This document shows positions 1 through 5,982 of a DNA stretch of 7,721 nucleotides, one piece after another. Position 1 is the first letter of the stretch. Each line of letters opens with the position of its first letter. A program made the position numbers and the translations under genes. The stretch is from Candidatus Dormiibacterota bacterium (GTDB lineage: Bacteria; Chloroflexota; Dormibacteria; Aeolococcales; Aeolococcaceae), in assembly GCA_955651875.1 (NCBI GenBank), contig CATPAP010000248.1:1-7721 (forward strand), read 5' to 3'. The notes beneath the pieces are model-generated. The model was not told where the DNA came from and did not search any database. It saw only the letters and a program-made list of their open reading frames with translations.

Positions 1-426
1 ACCGAGTACGCGCTCAGCGAGGTGAGCACCGGACGGCACCTGCTCTCCTTCATCCGCACCCAGCTGACCTCGCTGGGCTGCCGGCCGCTGGGCGGCATCA
101 GGAACCTGGCCGACGGTTCATGGGTCCGCGTCGCCGGGTTGGTGATCGCCCGCCAGGCCCCGGCGTCCGCGAGCGGTTTCCGATTCTTCACCCTCGCCGA
201 CGAGGACGCCCATCTCGACCTCATCTTCCGGCCAGCCGTGGTCGCGCGCACCCGCAGCGTGGCCAACCACAACCCCCTGCTGATGGTGGAGGGCCGGCTG
301 CAGAACGAGCGGGGACGGGTCAACCTCGTCGTGGAGACTGTGACCGCGCTGGACGGCGACGGTGTCCCCGTCGAGGACGGCGCCCCTGCCGCGATGGCCG
401 CGCCCCCCTCCCACGATTTTCGTTAA
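1..426 (+). CDS. dnaE2: Error-prone DNA polymerase III alpha-type (DnaE2), C-terminal fragment
   Basis: The reading frame is already open at base 1, so this is the 3' end of a gene that starts upstream of the window; about 141 codons are visible, ending in TAA. The visible part matches the tail of DnaE2: a segment with an STGRH motif (about residues 9-13), then an OB-fold nucleic-acid-binding domain opening with WVRVAGLVIARQAPAS and continuing through FFTLADEDAHLDLIF and LLMVEGRLQNERG. That pattern (VAGLV..RQ.P, then F.TL.DE, then VEGR.Q) is typical of DnaE-family OB domains, and the RQ.P form favours DnaE2 over replicative DnaE1. DnaE2 performs translesion synthesis after DNA damage, classically with ImuA/ImuB, which are not visible here. 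The catalytic PHP and polymerase domains lie outside the window, so DnaE1 cannot be fully excluded. Confidence 0.78.
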   Translation, partial: TEYALSEVSTGRHLLSFIRTQLTSLGCRPLGGIRNLADGSWVRVAGLVIARQAPASASGFRFFTLADEDAHLDLIFRPAVVARTRSVANHNPLLMVEGRLQNERGRVNLVVETVTALDGDGVPVEDGAPAAMAAPPSHDFR

Positions 427-427
427 C

Positions 428-452
428 AGGGGCGAGACAGCTTCTCGCCCCT
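428..452. terminator. Perfect hairpin just after dnaE2 stop (putative terminator)
   Basis: A perfect 10-bp stem, AGGGGCGAGA (428-437) with TCTCGCCCCT (443-452), encloses a 5-nt loop. It begins two bases after the TAA stop of the polymerase gene, between convergent genes, the usual place for a terminator. No U-tract follows on either strand, so it is not a canonical intrinsic terminator; U-less hairpins are common in high-GC bacteria. Confidence 0.6.
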
Positions 453-453
453 C

Positions 454-480
454 GCGTGGTCGGAATGAATCCGACCACGC
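454..480. terminator. Second perfect hairpin in the convergent gap
   Basis: A perfect 11-bp stem, GCGTGGTCGGA (454-464) with TCCGACCACGC (470-480), encloses a 5-nt loop. It starts one base after the previous hairpin ends. Its stem sequence is unrelated to the first, so this is not a duplicated element. It probably serves as a bidirectional terminator for dnaE2 and for the opposing five-gene group; no U-tract is present. Confidence 0.55.
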
Positions 481-493
481 TCACCCCACTCTT

Positions 494-512
494 CGGCGCG
501 CCTCGCGCGCCG
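494..512. terminator. Third short GC-only hairpin in the convergent gap
   Basis: CGGCGCGC (494-501) pairs with GCGCGCCG (505-512) around a 3-nt loop. Transcripts arriving from the - strand genes would meet this hairpin first, 33 bases past their stop codon. It is short and made only of G and C, so chance formation in such GC-rich DNA is more likely than for the other two. Confidence 0.35.
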
Positions 513-545
513 GCTCGGCATTCGCCTCGCTTATCAGGGGCGGAG

Positions 546-1241
546 TCAGCGCCGGAGGCGGGTGGTGCGGGCCGCGGCGATCACGAGGGCGAGCACCACG
601 AGAACGGCGACGACGATGAGAAGGATCGACGGACCCGAGCCTCCCCCGGCCGGACCGGGGGTCGATGCGCCCCGCGCCACCAGTGCGAACAGGCCGAGCG
701 ACGGCGCCGCTGCATCGAAGGTGCTCCCGCAGCCGCTCTGGAAGGTTTTCAGCGGCGCCCAGCGGTTGCCCTCGAGGTGCTCGATGGTGAGGGCCGGACC
801 GCCTGCCGCGGTTGCCTCGAGCGCGATCGTCACGGGGTGGTCGGCCGCCGCCTCCACAGGCTTTCCGCCCGACGTCGCCTCGAAGTCGTAGACGTTGCCA
901 TCGATGGCCCCATCCGGCTTGATGGCCGGAGGCTTCACCGGCGCGATCGTGAGGGTGACGGCGGAGGCGCCCGGTGCGGGGGAGAGCGTTCCGGAACCGA
1001 GGATGATCTGCGCCTGCGGGGCGATCTGCGGGGGAGTGGCCAGCTCCTGGGTGGTGGCGAGGTCCGTGGCGCTGTAGGGCGACGAGGTCGGGCTGGGCTC
1101 CGGGTTCGAGCCCAGCAGGGCGTAGTTCGGCGGGGTGCACAGGCCGTCGTACAGCGGCGGACCGCCGCCGTTGCCGCGGACGGCGGCGAGCGCTGCCAGG
1201 GACAGCGCGGCCGCGAACAGGGCGCCGACCCGGCGATTCAT
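546..1241 (-). CDS. Secreted, C-terminally membrane-anchored protein of unknown function
   Basis: The protein has 231 residues. An N-terminal signal peptide (MNRRVGALFAAALSLAALAA) is followed by a Pro/Ser/Thr-rich start of the mature region with a YDGLCTPPNYALLG stretch (about 31-44). A beta-rich segment (about 75-190) ends with WAPLKTFQSGCGSTFD and LGLFALVA, resembling the last strands of an Ig-like fold. A Gly/Pro linker leads to one membrane helix (about 205-224) and a basic tail ending RTTRLRR. This predicts an extracytoplasmic domain held by one C-terminal helix. Two cysteines at 35 and 171 could form a disulfide. The ATG at 1241 overlaps the stop of the upstream protease gene as ATGA; an in-frame ATG three codons earlier (1250) is the alternative start. 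I do not recognise the family. It is the last gene of the - strand group. Confidence 0.72.
   Translation of the reverse strand: MNRRVGALFAAALSLAALAAVRGNGGGPPLYDGLCTPPNYALLGSNPEPSPTSSPYSATDLATTQELATPPQIAPQAQIILGSGTLSPAPGASAVTLTIAPVKPPAIKPDGAIDGNVYDFEATSGGKPVEAAADHPVTIALEATAAGGPALTIEHLEGNRWAPLKTFQSGCGSTFDAAAPSLGLFALVARGASTPGPAGGGSGPSILLIVVAVLVVLALVIAAARTTRLRR
1238..1241 (-). promoter_or_regulatory. ATGA stop/start overlap (translational coupling)
   Basis: The TGA stop of the CPBP protease gene (1240-1238) overlaps the ATG start (1241-1239) of the membrane-anchored protein gene. No strong Shine-Dalgarno sequence stands before this start, so re-initiation by ribosomes finishing the upstream gene is the likely mode of translation. 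Confidence 0.6.
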
Positions 1242-1819
1242 CCGAGCCATCCAGTGGCCAGGTCGGCGAGCACGTGGGCGACCAACGGCGCTGCGACGCC
1301 GCCAGAGGCAACCCGCAGGCACCCCAGGAACAGTCCGACGCAGAGATCGATGGCGAGCGACGGCAGCCCGTAGAGCGGGAGGTGGATCACCGCGAACAGC
1401 ACCGCTGTGACGGCGACGGCGACCGCGTCGCCCCGGCGGTCTCGCAGTGCCCCGAAGAGCACGCCGCGGGGGACCAGCTCCTCGGCGGCTGCCACGACGG
1501 CCACCAGTGGTGCCCACCAGAGCAGCACCGACGCCACGGTCCGCGGTCCGACGCGCACGGCAGGCAAACCCACGAGCGAGAGACCGACGAGCGCCGTCGC
1601 CGCGCCGATGCCCAGCGCGACGCCCGGCCAGGGGATGCGCGTGAAGCGCGCGCCGGCCCACATGGCGGCCGCCACCAGGATGGCGCTGAAGGCCACGGCG
1701 GCGGGCACCGCCGATGCGGGTGCAGCGCCCCCGATCGCGGCGCGCGTGAGGCTGGCGAACCCGACCGCGATAACCAGCGTCGGCGCGCTCTGCGCCCTCG
1801 CGCTGTGGGCGAGGATCAC
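1238..1819 (-). CDS. CPBP (Abi/Rce1-like) family intramembrane glutamic endopeptidase
   Basis: The protein has 193 residues with several hydrophobic helices and all three CPBP signature motifs in order: EELVPR (Glu113, Glu114, Arg118), FAVIH (Phe142, His146) and HVLAD (His182, Asp186). Members resemble eukaryotic Rce1 CAAX protease and act inside the membrane; bacterial ones are often linked to bacteriocin immunity or maturation, but the substrate is usually unknown. The open frame extends upstream to 1900, but the GTG at 1819 forms a GTGA overlap with the preceding stop and directly precedes the first hydrophobic segment, so I chose it. The longer reading would only overlap the binding-protein gene. 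Its neighbours, a periplasmic binding protein and an anchored surface protein, are possible substrates or partners; that is inference. Confidence 0.88.
   Translation of the reverse strand: MILAHSARAQSAPTLVIAVGFASLTRAAIGGAAPASAVPAAVAFSAILVAAAMWAGARFTRIPWPGVALGIGAATALVGLSLVGLPAVRVGPRTVASVLLWWAPLVAVVAAAEELVPRGVLFGALRDRRGDAVAVAVTAVLFAVIHLPLYGLPSLAIDLCVGLFLGCLRVASGGVAAPLVAHVLADLATGWLG
1816..1819 (-). promoter_or_regulatory. GTGA stop/start overlap (translational coupling)
   Basis: The TGA stop of the binding-protein gene (1818-1816) overlaps the GTG start (1819-1817) of the CPBP gene. The nearest purine-rich sequence (GGAG, about 1837-1840) lies about 17 bases from the start, too far for an ordinary ribosome site, which again suggests coupled translation. 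Confidence 0.55.
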
Positions 1820-3063
1820 GCCGGCAGCGGGATCAGCTCCGGTGTGCCGGTGGCGTCCACCGGAGGCCACACCGTGACGCTGTGGCGCACCGCCTGCCAT
1901 TGCCAGATCACCGCGGCGGCCCGCGTGTTCTGGCCAAGTATGGCCGGCTCTGTGGAGAATTGGATGCCGGCGCCGTTGGGCAGCGAGCCGCGCGGGATGT
2001 CGAGGCTGCGTGCAGCTGCGGCGATGGAGTTGGCGTCAAGCCCGCCGGCACGCGGCAGCACGTCGTGGAAGAGCACCCACGCCGCGCTGAACCCGGCGAG
2101 GCCCTCCTCGGTCGGCGGCCCCCCGGTGGTCTGCTCCCAGGTCCGCGAGAACCGTTCGTAGATGGCTCGCGCGTCTGGACTGAGCACGCCTTCGTTGAAC
2201 CCCTGGGTGGGTCGGTCTGACGCGAAGAGACCGACGGCGGCGCTGCCGAGCATGAGCCCGAAGTCGGGGCCGCACTCGGCCATCGTGGAGCCGATCAGCG
2301 CGCCCACGTGAAGGTGAGCGGCGAGCATGGCCCGCCGGAACGCGACGCCGTCCGGGATGTAGGACGCCAGGATGAGCACGTCGGGTCGAGCGGCGGCCAC
2401 CGCGGCGAGCACGGGTGGCCAGTTCGGGTTGTGCGCGTCATAGGTGGTGTACGAGACGACGTTCAACCCCAGAGCACGCGCGGAACGTGCGGCGCTGTCG
2501 CCGACGGAGTGTCCGTAGTCGTCGTCCTCGAGCACGACGGACACACGGGTGCTCGCTGCGCTGAGGCCGAGCCGCGGCGCCAGCACGGTTGCCGCGAAGG
2601 TCGCGGAGTTGGCGCCGAGGTTGGCACCGCTGGCGCCAACGCGGAAGACGTTGGGAAGGGCGCGGCCGGTCACGCGGTCGGCGACCGCGCCCGCCTCCCA
2701 GTAGGTGAGTCCCGCGGCCGACGCCGCCGCGCTTGCGGGGACGGAGAGGGCTGACGAGTATGTGCCGATGGCGACGGAAACACCGTCGCCACGCAGGCTG
2801 CGCACGGCCGCGCTCGCCGCCGTGGGATCGTCGAGCTCACGGGAGTCGAGCTGGATGGGCGTGCCATTGACGCCGCCGTCCATGTTGACCATGTCGCGCG
2901 CGATCTCGACCCCCTGGTACTCCTGGCGTGCCAGAGGCGACATCGTCCCGTTCAACGGGAAGAGCGCACCAACCCTGATGACCTTCGCTGCCGACGTTGG
3001 AGAGGCGAGGGCGGCAAGGACGGCGCCGGCGAGCATGACCGCAAGAAGGAGGCGTCGGAGCAT
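1816..3063 (-). CDS. LivK-type periplasmic ligand-binding protein (ABC substrate-binding, Peripla_BP_6 fold)
   Basis: The protein has 415 residues, normal for the branched-chain amino acid binding-protein family. A signal peptide (MLRRLLLAVMLAGAVLAALA) ends near TSAA|K at residues 23-26. The mature protein opens with the family's first-strand motif VGALFPLNGTMS (31-42), followed by GVEIARDMVN (51-60). GTYSSALSVP (100-109) is the usual ligand-contact loop, and VSVVLEDDDYGHS (174-186) starts the second lobe. There is no lipobox cysteine, so unlike many Gram-positive relatives it is not an obvious lipoprotein; it may be periplasmic, secreted or held by a partner. No permease or ATPase gene is in view, so it may serve an unlinked transporter or act as a sensor. 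Start is the ATG at 3063, 39 bp after the glycosyltransferase gene stop. The ligand cannot be deduced. Confidence 0.87.
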   Translation of the reverse strand: MLRRLLLAVMLAGAVLAALASPTSAAKVIRVGALFPLNGTMSPLARQEYQGVEIARDMVNMDGGVNGTPIQLDSRELDDPTAASAAVRSLRGDGVSVAIGTYSSALSVPASAAASAAGLTYWEAGAVADRVTGRALPNVFRVGASGANLGANSATFAATVLAPRLGLSAASTRVSVVLEDDDYGHSVGDSAARSARALGLNVVSYTTYDAHNPNWPPVLAAVAAARPDVLILASYIPDGVAFRRAMLAAHLHVGALIGSTMAECGPDFGLMLGSAAVGLFASDRPTQGFNEGVLSPDARAIYERFSRTWEQTTGGPPTEEGLAGFSAAWVLFHDVLPRAGGLDANSIAAAARSLDIPRGSLPNGAGIQFSTEPAILGQNTRAAAVIWQWQAVRHSVTVWPPVDATGTPELIPLPA

Positions 3064-3102
3064 GCCTGCATGATCGCCGACGAGGCGCGCCGGAGGTGGG
3101 CC

Positions 3103-4611
3103 TCAGGCTCCCAGGATGCCGGGCTTGACGGCGCGCCGCGAGGTCCGGCCGCCGCCCGCCGCGGGAATCAGACCGACGAGCGCGGGTGTCGCCGTCATGG
3201 CGCGGTCGAGCTGCTCGGGGTCGAAGGGGTGGCGTGCCACCCGCTCGCAGACCAGCACAGCACCCACGGTGTCGCCGTCCACGACAGGAACCATCAATGT
3301 CGAGCCCACCTCGATGTTGGAGCGCCGCTGAGCGCGGTAGCCCGCCGCCTCGGTGTAAAGCACCCCGCGCCGCTGCTGCACGACACGCGCGACCATGCCC
3401 GCCGGAAAGGCGGCCGGCGTCGACGCGTTGGGCGGCAGCAGGTAGGAGCGGTCGGCGCCCACCTCGCTGGTGATGTGCGCAAGCGCTGCCTGGACGCCGT
3501 GGCTGATGGCCACCTCACTCCACTGCCACGGGCGGCGGCGGATGGCTGCGCGGTTGGCCATCCCGTTGACGACCATGGCCAGGAGTGCCCCGCCCACCGC
3601 TGCGGGCACGGCCGCCACGCCGAGCGCAAGCAACGCCGCGTAGACGACGAACATGGCCGCTCCCGACAGCACCGCGCGCTCGAGGTAGCGCGCCGTGCCC
3701 TCGCCGAGCCCATGTCGCTGGTCGGCGAACGTCCAGACGCGGTTGAGGATGGTGTTCCAGATCAGGCTCGGAACGTAGGCGGGAAGGAAGGCGGCGAGGG
3801 CGGGCACATGCACGGAGGCCGTGAGGAAGGCGACGAGAGGCAGCAGGATGGCCAGGCCGCTCAGCCCGACCAGCCCGAACTTCCACGGCCGCGCCGAACC
3901 CTGCACCTCGAACACCAGCGAACGGATGTGGCCGAGGAAGAGCACGCCCTGGCGCGCGCTCGCCTTGCTCGTCCCTCGAGCGCGGGCGGCGAAGTCCAGA
4001 GGAACATCCTGCACGCGCAGGCCGGGCACGCAGACCAGCAGCTCGAGAAGGATCTTGAAGCCGACCGGCCGGAACTCGATGCCGTCGATCACCCGGCGCC
4101 TGCAGAGGAAGAACCCGCTCAGGGGGTCGGTGCTTGCGCGCGCCTCGCTGAAGAGTGCGCGCGCGAAGCCACTGGCCGCCCGGCTCACCAGCACGCGCCC
4201 CGTGCCGTCGAGGCCGCGGCGGCTGCCGCTGCGCGTGTAGCGGCTGGCCACCACCACGTCGGCGCCCCCGCGGGCGACGGCCAGCATGGCGGGGATGCTC
4301 TCGGGGGGATGCTGGAGGTCCGCATCCATGACGCAGACGAACTCGCCGCGGGTCTGGTGGATGCCGCACACGACGGCCGTGCTGAGGCCGCCTTCCCGCC
4401 CCACCCCCTCGCGATGGACGAGATCCACCCGCCGGTTGCCTGCGGCCGCCGCGGCGATGGCACGGGGCGTCCCGTCGTCGGAGTCGTCCACGAAGAGGAT
4501 CTCGTGGTCGATGCCGGCCAGCGCGGCATCGAGCCTGGCGAGCAGGGGGCCGACATTCGCCTCCTCGTTGCGGGTGGGGACGACCACGCTGAGCCGCGGA
4601 GTACGAGCCAT
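3103..4611 (-). CDS. GT2 polyprenol-phosphate glycosyltransferase fused to GtrA-like and GAF-like domains
   Basis: The protein has 502 residues in three parts. Residues 1-235 are a GT2 glycosyltransferase of the dolichol-phosphate mannose synthase type: VVVPTRNEEANV (9-20), VDDSDDGT (41-48) and MDADLQHPPE (95-104), the last carrying the metal-binding Asp residues. Residues 240-360 form a GtrA-like region with four probable membrane helices and the family's NRVWTF motif (290-295). Residues 365-482 resemble a GAF domain: GADRSYLL, then GSTLMVPVVDGDTVGAVLV (436-454), then HPFDPEQLDRA. The GT2 part would load a sugar from a nucleotide donor onto polyprenyl phosphate, and GtrA-type domains are associated with movement of the lipid-linked sugar. 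GT2-GtrA fusions are well known; the added GAF-like sensor region is unusual. I chose ATG 4611 because GT2 proteins start just before VVVPTRNE; an in-frame GTG at 4668 would add 19 non-conserved residues. Confidence 0.86.
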   Translation of the reverse strand: MARTPRLSVVVPTRNEEANVGPLLARLDAALAGIDHEILFVDDSDDGTPRAIAAAAAGNRRVDLVHREGVGREGGLSTAVVCGIHQTRGEFVCVMDADLQHPPESIPAMLAVARGGADVVVASRYTRSGSRRGLDGTGRVLVSRAASGFARALFSEARASTDPLSGFFLCRRRVIDGIEFRPVGFKILLELLVCVPGLRVQDVPLDFAARARGTSKASARQGVLFLGHIRSLVFEVQGSARPWKFGLVGLSGLAILLPLVAFLTASVHVPALAAFLPAYVPSLIWNTILNRVWTFADQRHGLGEGTARYLERAVLSGAAMFVVYAALLALGVAAVPAAVGGALLAMVVNGMANRAAIRRRPWQWSEVAISHGVQAALAHITSEVGADRSYLLPPNASTPAAFPAGMVARVVQQRRGVLYTEAAGYRAQRRSNIEVGSTLMVPVVDGDTVGAVLVCERVARHPFDPEQLDRAMTATPALVGLIPAAGGGRTSRRAVKPGILGA

Positions 4612-4738
4612 GGCCCGAGCATATGGCCGCTCCCGGCCGCCTTCGCCGGCCGTGGTGGAAAGTGCCACGGGCCGTGACCAGACCGCAACGGCCGGCGGCG
4701 GTCAGCCGAATTCGTCGCCCGACACCGTGGCGAACGCG

Positions 4739-5305
4739 TCAGATCAGGCCGGCCGCATGCAGCGCGCTCAGCACCACCACCAGCAGCAGAAGCACGGCAC
4801 TGAGCGCAGCGTACGGCAGCAAGGCGATTGCCACCGCGCTGAGAGCTGGGAGGTCGTACACGGCTCGCACGGCGACGGCGTTGAGGGCGACGAACCAGCA
4901 CACCACGGGCAGCGCCAGCCAGCCCACGGCGGTCGACAGGGCGTCCCCGCCCCAGTGCGCGCTCGCCGCTTGCACCAGCGCGATCACCGTGTAGAGCACC
5001 AACGGTGGGAACGTGAGCCCAGTCACTGCGAGCAGCTCACGCCGGCGCGGCGGCATGCCCATGAGTCGCGCGCCCCCGCTCACCATGAGGGCGCTCACCA
5101 GCCAGAACACCGCAAGCATCACCGGCACGGCCAGCGAGAGCACCACGGGTGCCATCCCACCGCCTCCGACCCCGACCGCGAGCAGTCCCAGGGTGAGCGA
5201 CAGCAGCCCGGTGACAGCGACGGCCAGGACGCCGGCAGCAAGGCTGGGACGCGCCGCCGCGGCCCCGAGCGCGTGGCGGGGGCGGATCACGAGCTGGGCA
5301 AGCAT
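4739..5305 (-). CDS. Yip1-family integral membrane protein
   Basis: The protein has 188 residues and about five hydrophobic helices (roughly 22-45, 52-78, 92-115, 125-148, 158-182). It begins LVIRPRHALGAA and ends with LNAVAVRAVYDLPALSAVAIALLPYA before the last helix, a pattern of bacterial Yip1-domain proteins. The biochemical role of bacterial members is not established. The ATG at 5305 is preferred; an in-frame GTG three codons upstream (5314) is possible. It is the first gene of the - strand group and is divergent from the lipoprotein gene with 55 bp between starts. The 127-bp gap to the glycosyltransferase gene (4612-4738) leaves room for a separate promoter, though I see no clear -10/-35 pair there; it contains a 6-bp inverted repeat, CCGTGG (4650-4655) with CCACGG (4665-4670). 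Confidence 0.75.
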   Translation of the reverse strand: MLAQLVIRPRHALGAAAARPSLAAGVLAVAVTGLLSLTLGLLAVGVGGGGMAPVVLSLAVPVMLAVFWLVSALMVSGGARLMGMPPRRRELLAVTGLTFPPLVLYTVIALVQAASAHWGGDALSTAVGWLALPVVCWFVALNAVAVRAVYDLPALSAVAIALLPYAALSAVLLLLVVVLSALHAAGLI

Positions 5306-5360
5306 CGCCAGCACTCTATGACGCGACGGAGCGACGCCGCGCCGCGTCTACCATGGACCG

Positions 5361-5908
5361 GTGATCGGTGTACGGCTGGCGCCCATTGCCGTGGTCATGC
5401 TCCTTGTGGCGTGCGCGCCGTCGCGGTCCGCGGCAACGGCGACGCTGCTCCCAAGCGGGGAGGTGCGCCACCGGCGGGCGTCGGCTGTGTCGATGTGGCC
5501 GCGGCGCGCGACATCTGGACCCGCGTCGACAACCGTCTCAACGTCATCGTGCTCGACCCCAACCACCAGGGCCTGTCCGACGTCGCGACCGGTGCCGCGC
5601 TCACGCAATTGCAGCAGTACATCCAGCAGACGCTTGTCGCCAGCAGCCTCACCGAGCGTGAGGTCGACAGCCTCGACGGCCTGACCGTTCAGAGCCCAGC
5701 GTGCAGCAGCGGGTCACTTCAGCTGGCCATTGCCACCAGGGCGACACGGGGCGATTACCTCAAGCCGGACGGCAGCATCGACCACAGCGACCCGATGGTG
5801 GGCGTCGAGGTGCATCTCCTGGAGAGCTTCGACCGCGTCGGCGGCGTGTGGAAGGAAAGCGACGTGCAGAGCCTCGACAATCCGACCCCCTCCGCGCAGG
5901 TCGTCTGA
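5361..5908 (+). pseudogene. Small predicted lipoprotein, split by a -1 frameshift
   Basis: From GTG 5361 the first frame encodes an excellent lipoprotein signal peptide, MIGVRLAPIAVVMLLVAC, with lipobox LVAC and Cys18 as the lipidation site, then APSRSAATATLLPSG. Continuing in that frame gives an Arg/Ser-rich stretch without protein-like character that stops near 5684. The next plausible protein lies one base back in another frame: GAPPAGVGCVDVAAARDIW, then TRVDNRLNVIVLDPNHQGLS, and on to VQSLDNPTPSAQVV and the stop at 5906-5908. One extra G in the run GGGG (5457-5460) would join the two parts into an uninterrupted 182-residue lipoprotein. The mature domain (IVLDPN, LTQLQQYIQQTLV, a YLKPDGSIDHSDPMVGVEVHLLESF stretch near the end) is not a family I recognise. 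It may be a sequencing error, a true mutation or programmed slippage. Its role is unknown; location would be the outer face of the cytoplasmic membrane. Confidence 0.66.
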
Positions 5909-5920
5909 GCCGGCGCCGGC
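5909..5920. repeat. 12-bp perfect palindrome after the lipoprotein stop
   Basis: GCCGGCGCCGGC is its own reverse complement and begins at the base right after the TGA stop. As RNA it could only form a tight 4-bp stem, so it is a weak terminator candidate. It could be a protein site or a chance GC palindrome. Confidence 0.3.
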
Positions 5921-5936
5921 CATTCCCGCGCTGCGG

Positions 5937-5942
5937 TATACT
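5937..5942 (+). promoter_or_regulatory. Probable -10 element of the nadA promoter
   Basis: TATACT (5937-5942) differs by one base from the sigma-70/SigA consensus TATAAT and is conspicuous in this GC-rich DNA. Transcription would start about 5948-5950, roughly 34 bases before the GTG of nadA. At the usual spacing no good -35 TTGACA is visible (about 5914-5919 is GC-rich), so the promoter may need an activator or rely on the -10 alone. Confidence 0.6.
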
Positions 5943-5944
5943 GC

Positions 5945-5963
5945 TAAGGTCAATCTGACCTAA
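5945..5963. promoter_or_regulatory. Inverted repeat overlapping the nadA transcription start (putative operator)
   Basis: TAAGGTCAATCTGACCTAA contains a perfect AGGTCA (5947-5952) / TGACCT (5956-5961) inverted repeat with a 3-nt centre, plus one matching outer pair. It lies two bases after the -10 and covers the expected start point, the classic position for a repressor. Read on the - strand, the 19-mer agrees with the DtxR/IdeR consensus TTAGGTTAGGCTAACCTAA at 14 of 19 positions by my hand alignment, including both AGGT/ACCT arms. A site for a NAD-related repressor is an alternative. Which protein binds is inference. Confidence 0.5.
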
Positions 5964-5969
5964 ACCTCC

Positions 5970-5974
5970 AGGAG
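5970..5974 (+). promoter_or_regulatory. Shine-Dalgarno sequence of nadA
   Basis: AGGAG sits 8 bases before the GTG at 5983, ideal spacing, and decides the choice of this GTG as the nadA start. Confidence 0.8.
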
Positions 5975-5982
5975 AGAGCCTC

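Noticed and set aside
120..1373. A 417-codon + strand frame across dnaE2 and the anchored protein gene
   Set aside because: It crosses the terminator hairpins and is Arg/Gly-rich noise; the overlapping frames have a signal peptide, a membrane anchor and an OB fold.
3070..4677. A 535-codon open frame on the + strand opposite the glycosyltransferase gene
   Set aside because: Its product is rich in His, Arg, Gly and Glu with no domain character, as expected for the antisense of GC-rich coding DNA, while the - strand frame has full GT2 and GtrA motifs.
4286..5360. Long + strand frame running into the lipoprotein region
   Set aside because: Upstream of 5361 it is antisense to the glycosyltransferase and Yip1 genes and reads as low-complexity Arg/His/Gln; only its last part, from about 5460, is real protein.
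5306..5360. Divergent promoter pair between the Yip1 and lipoprotein genes
   Set aside because: The 55-bp gap must hold at least one promoter by logic, but no convincing -10/-35 pair could be picked on either strand.
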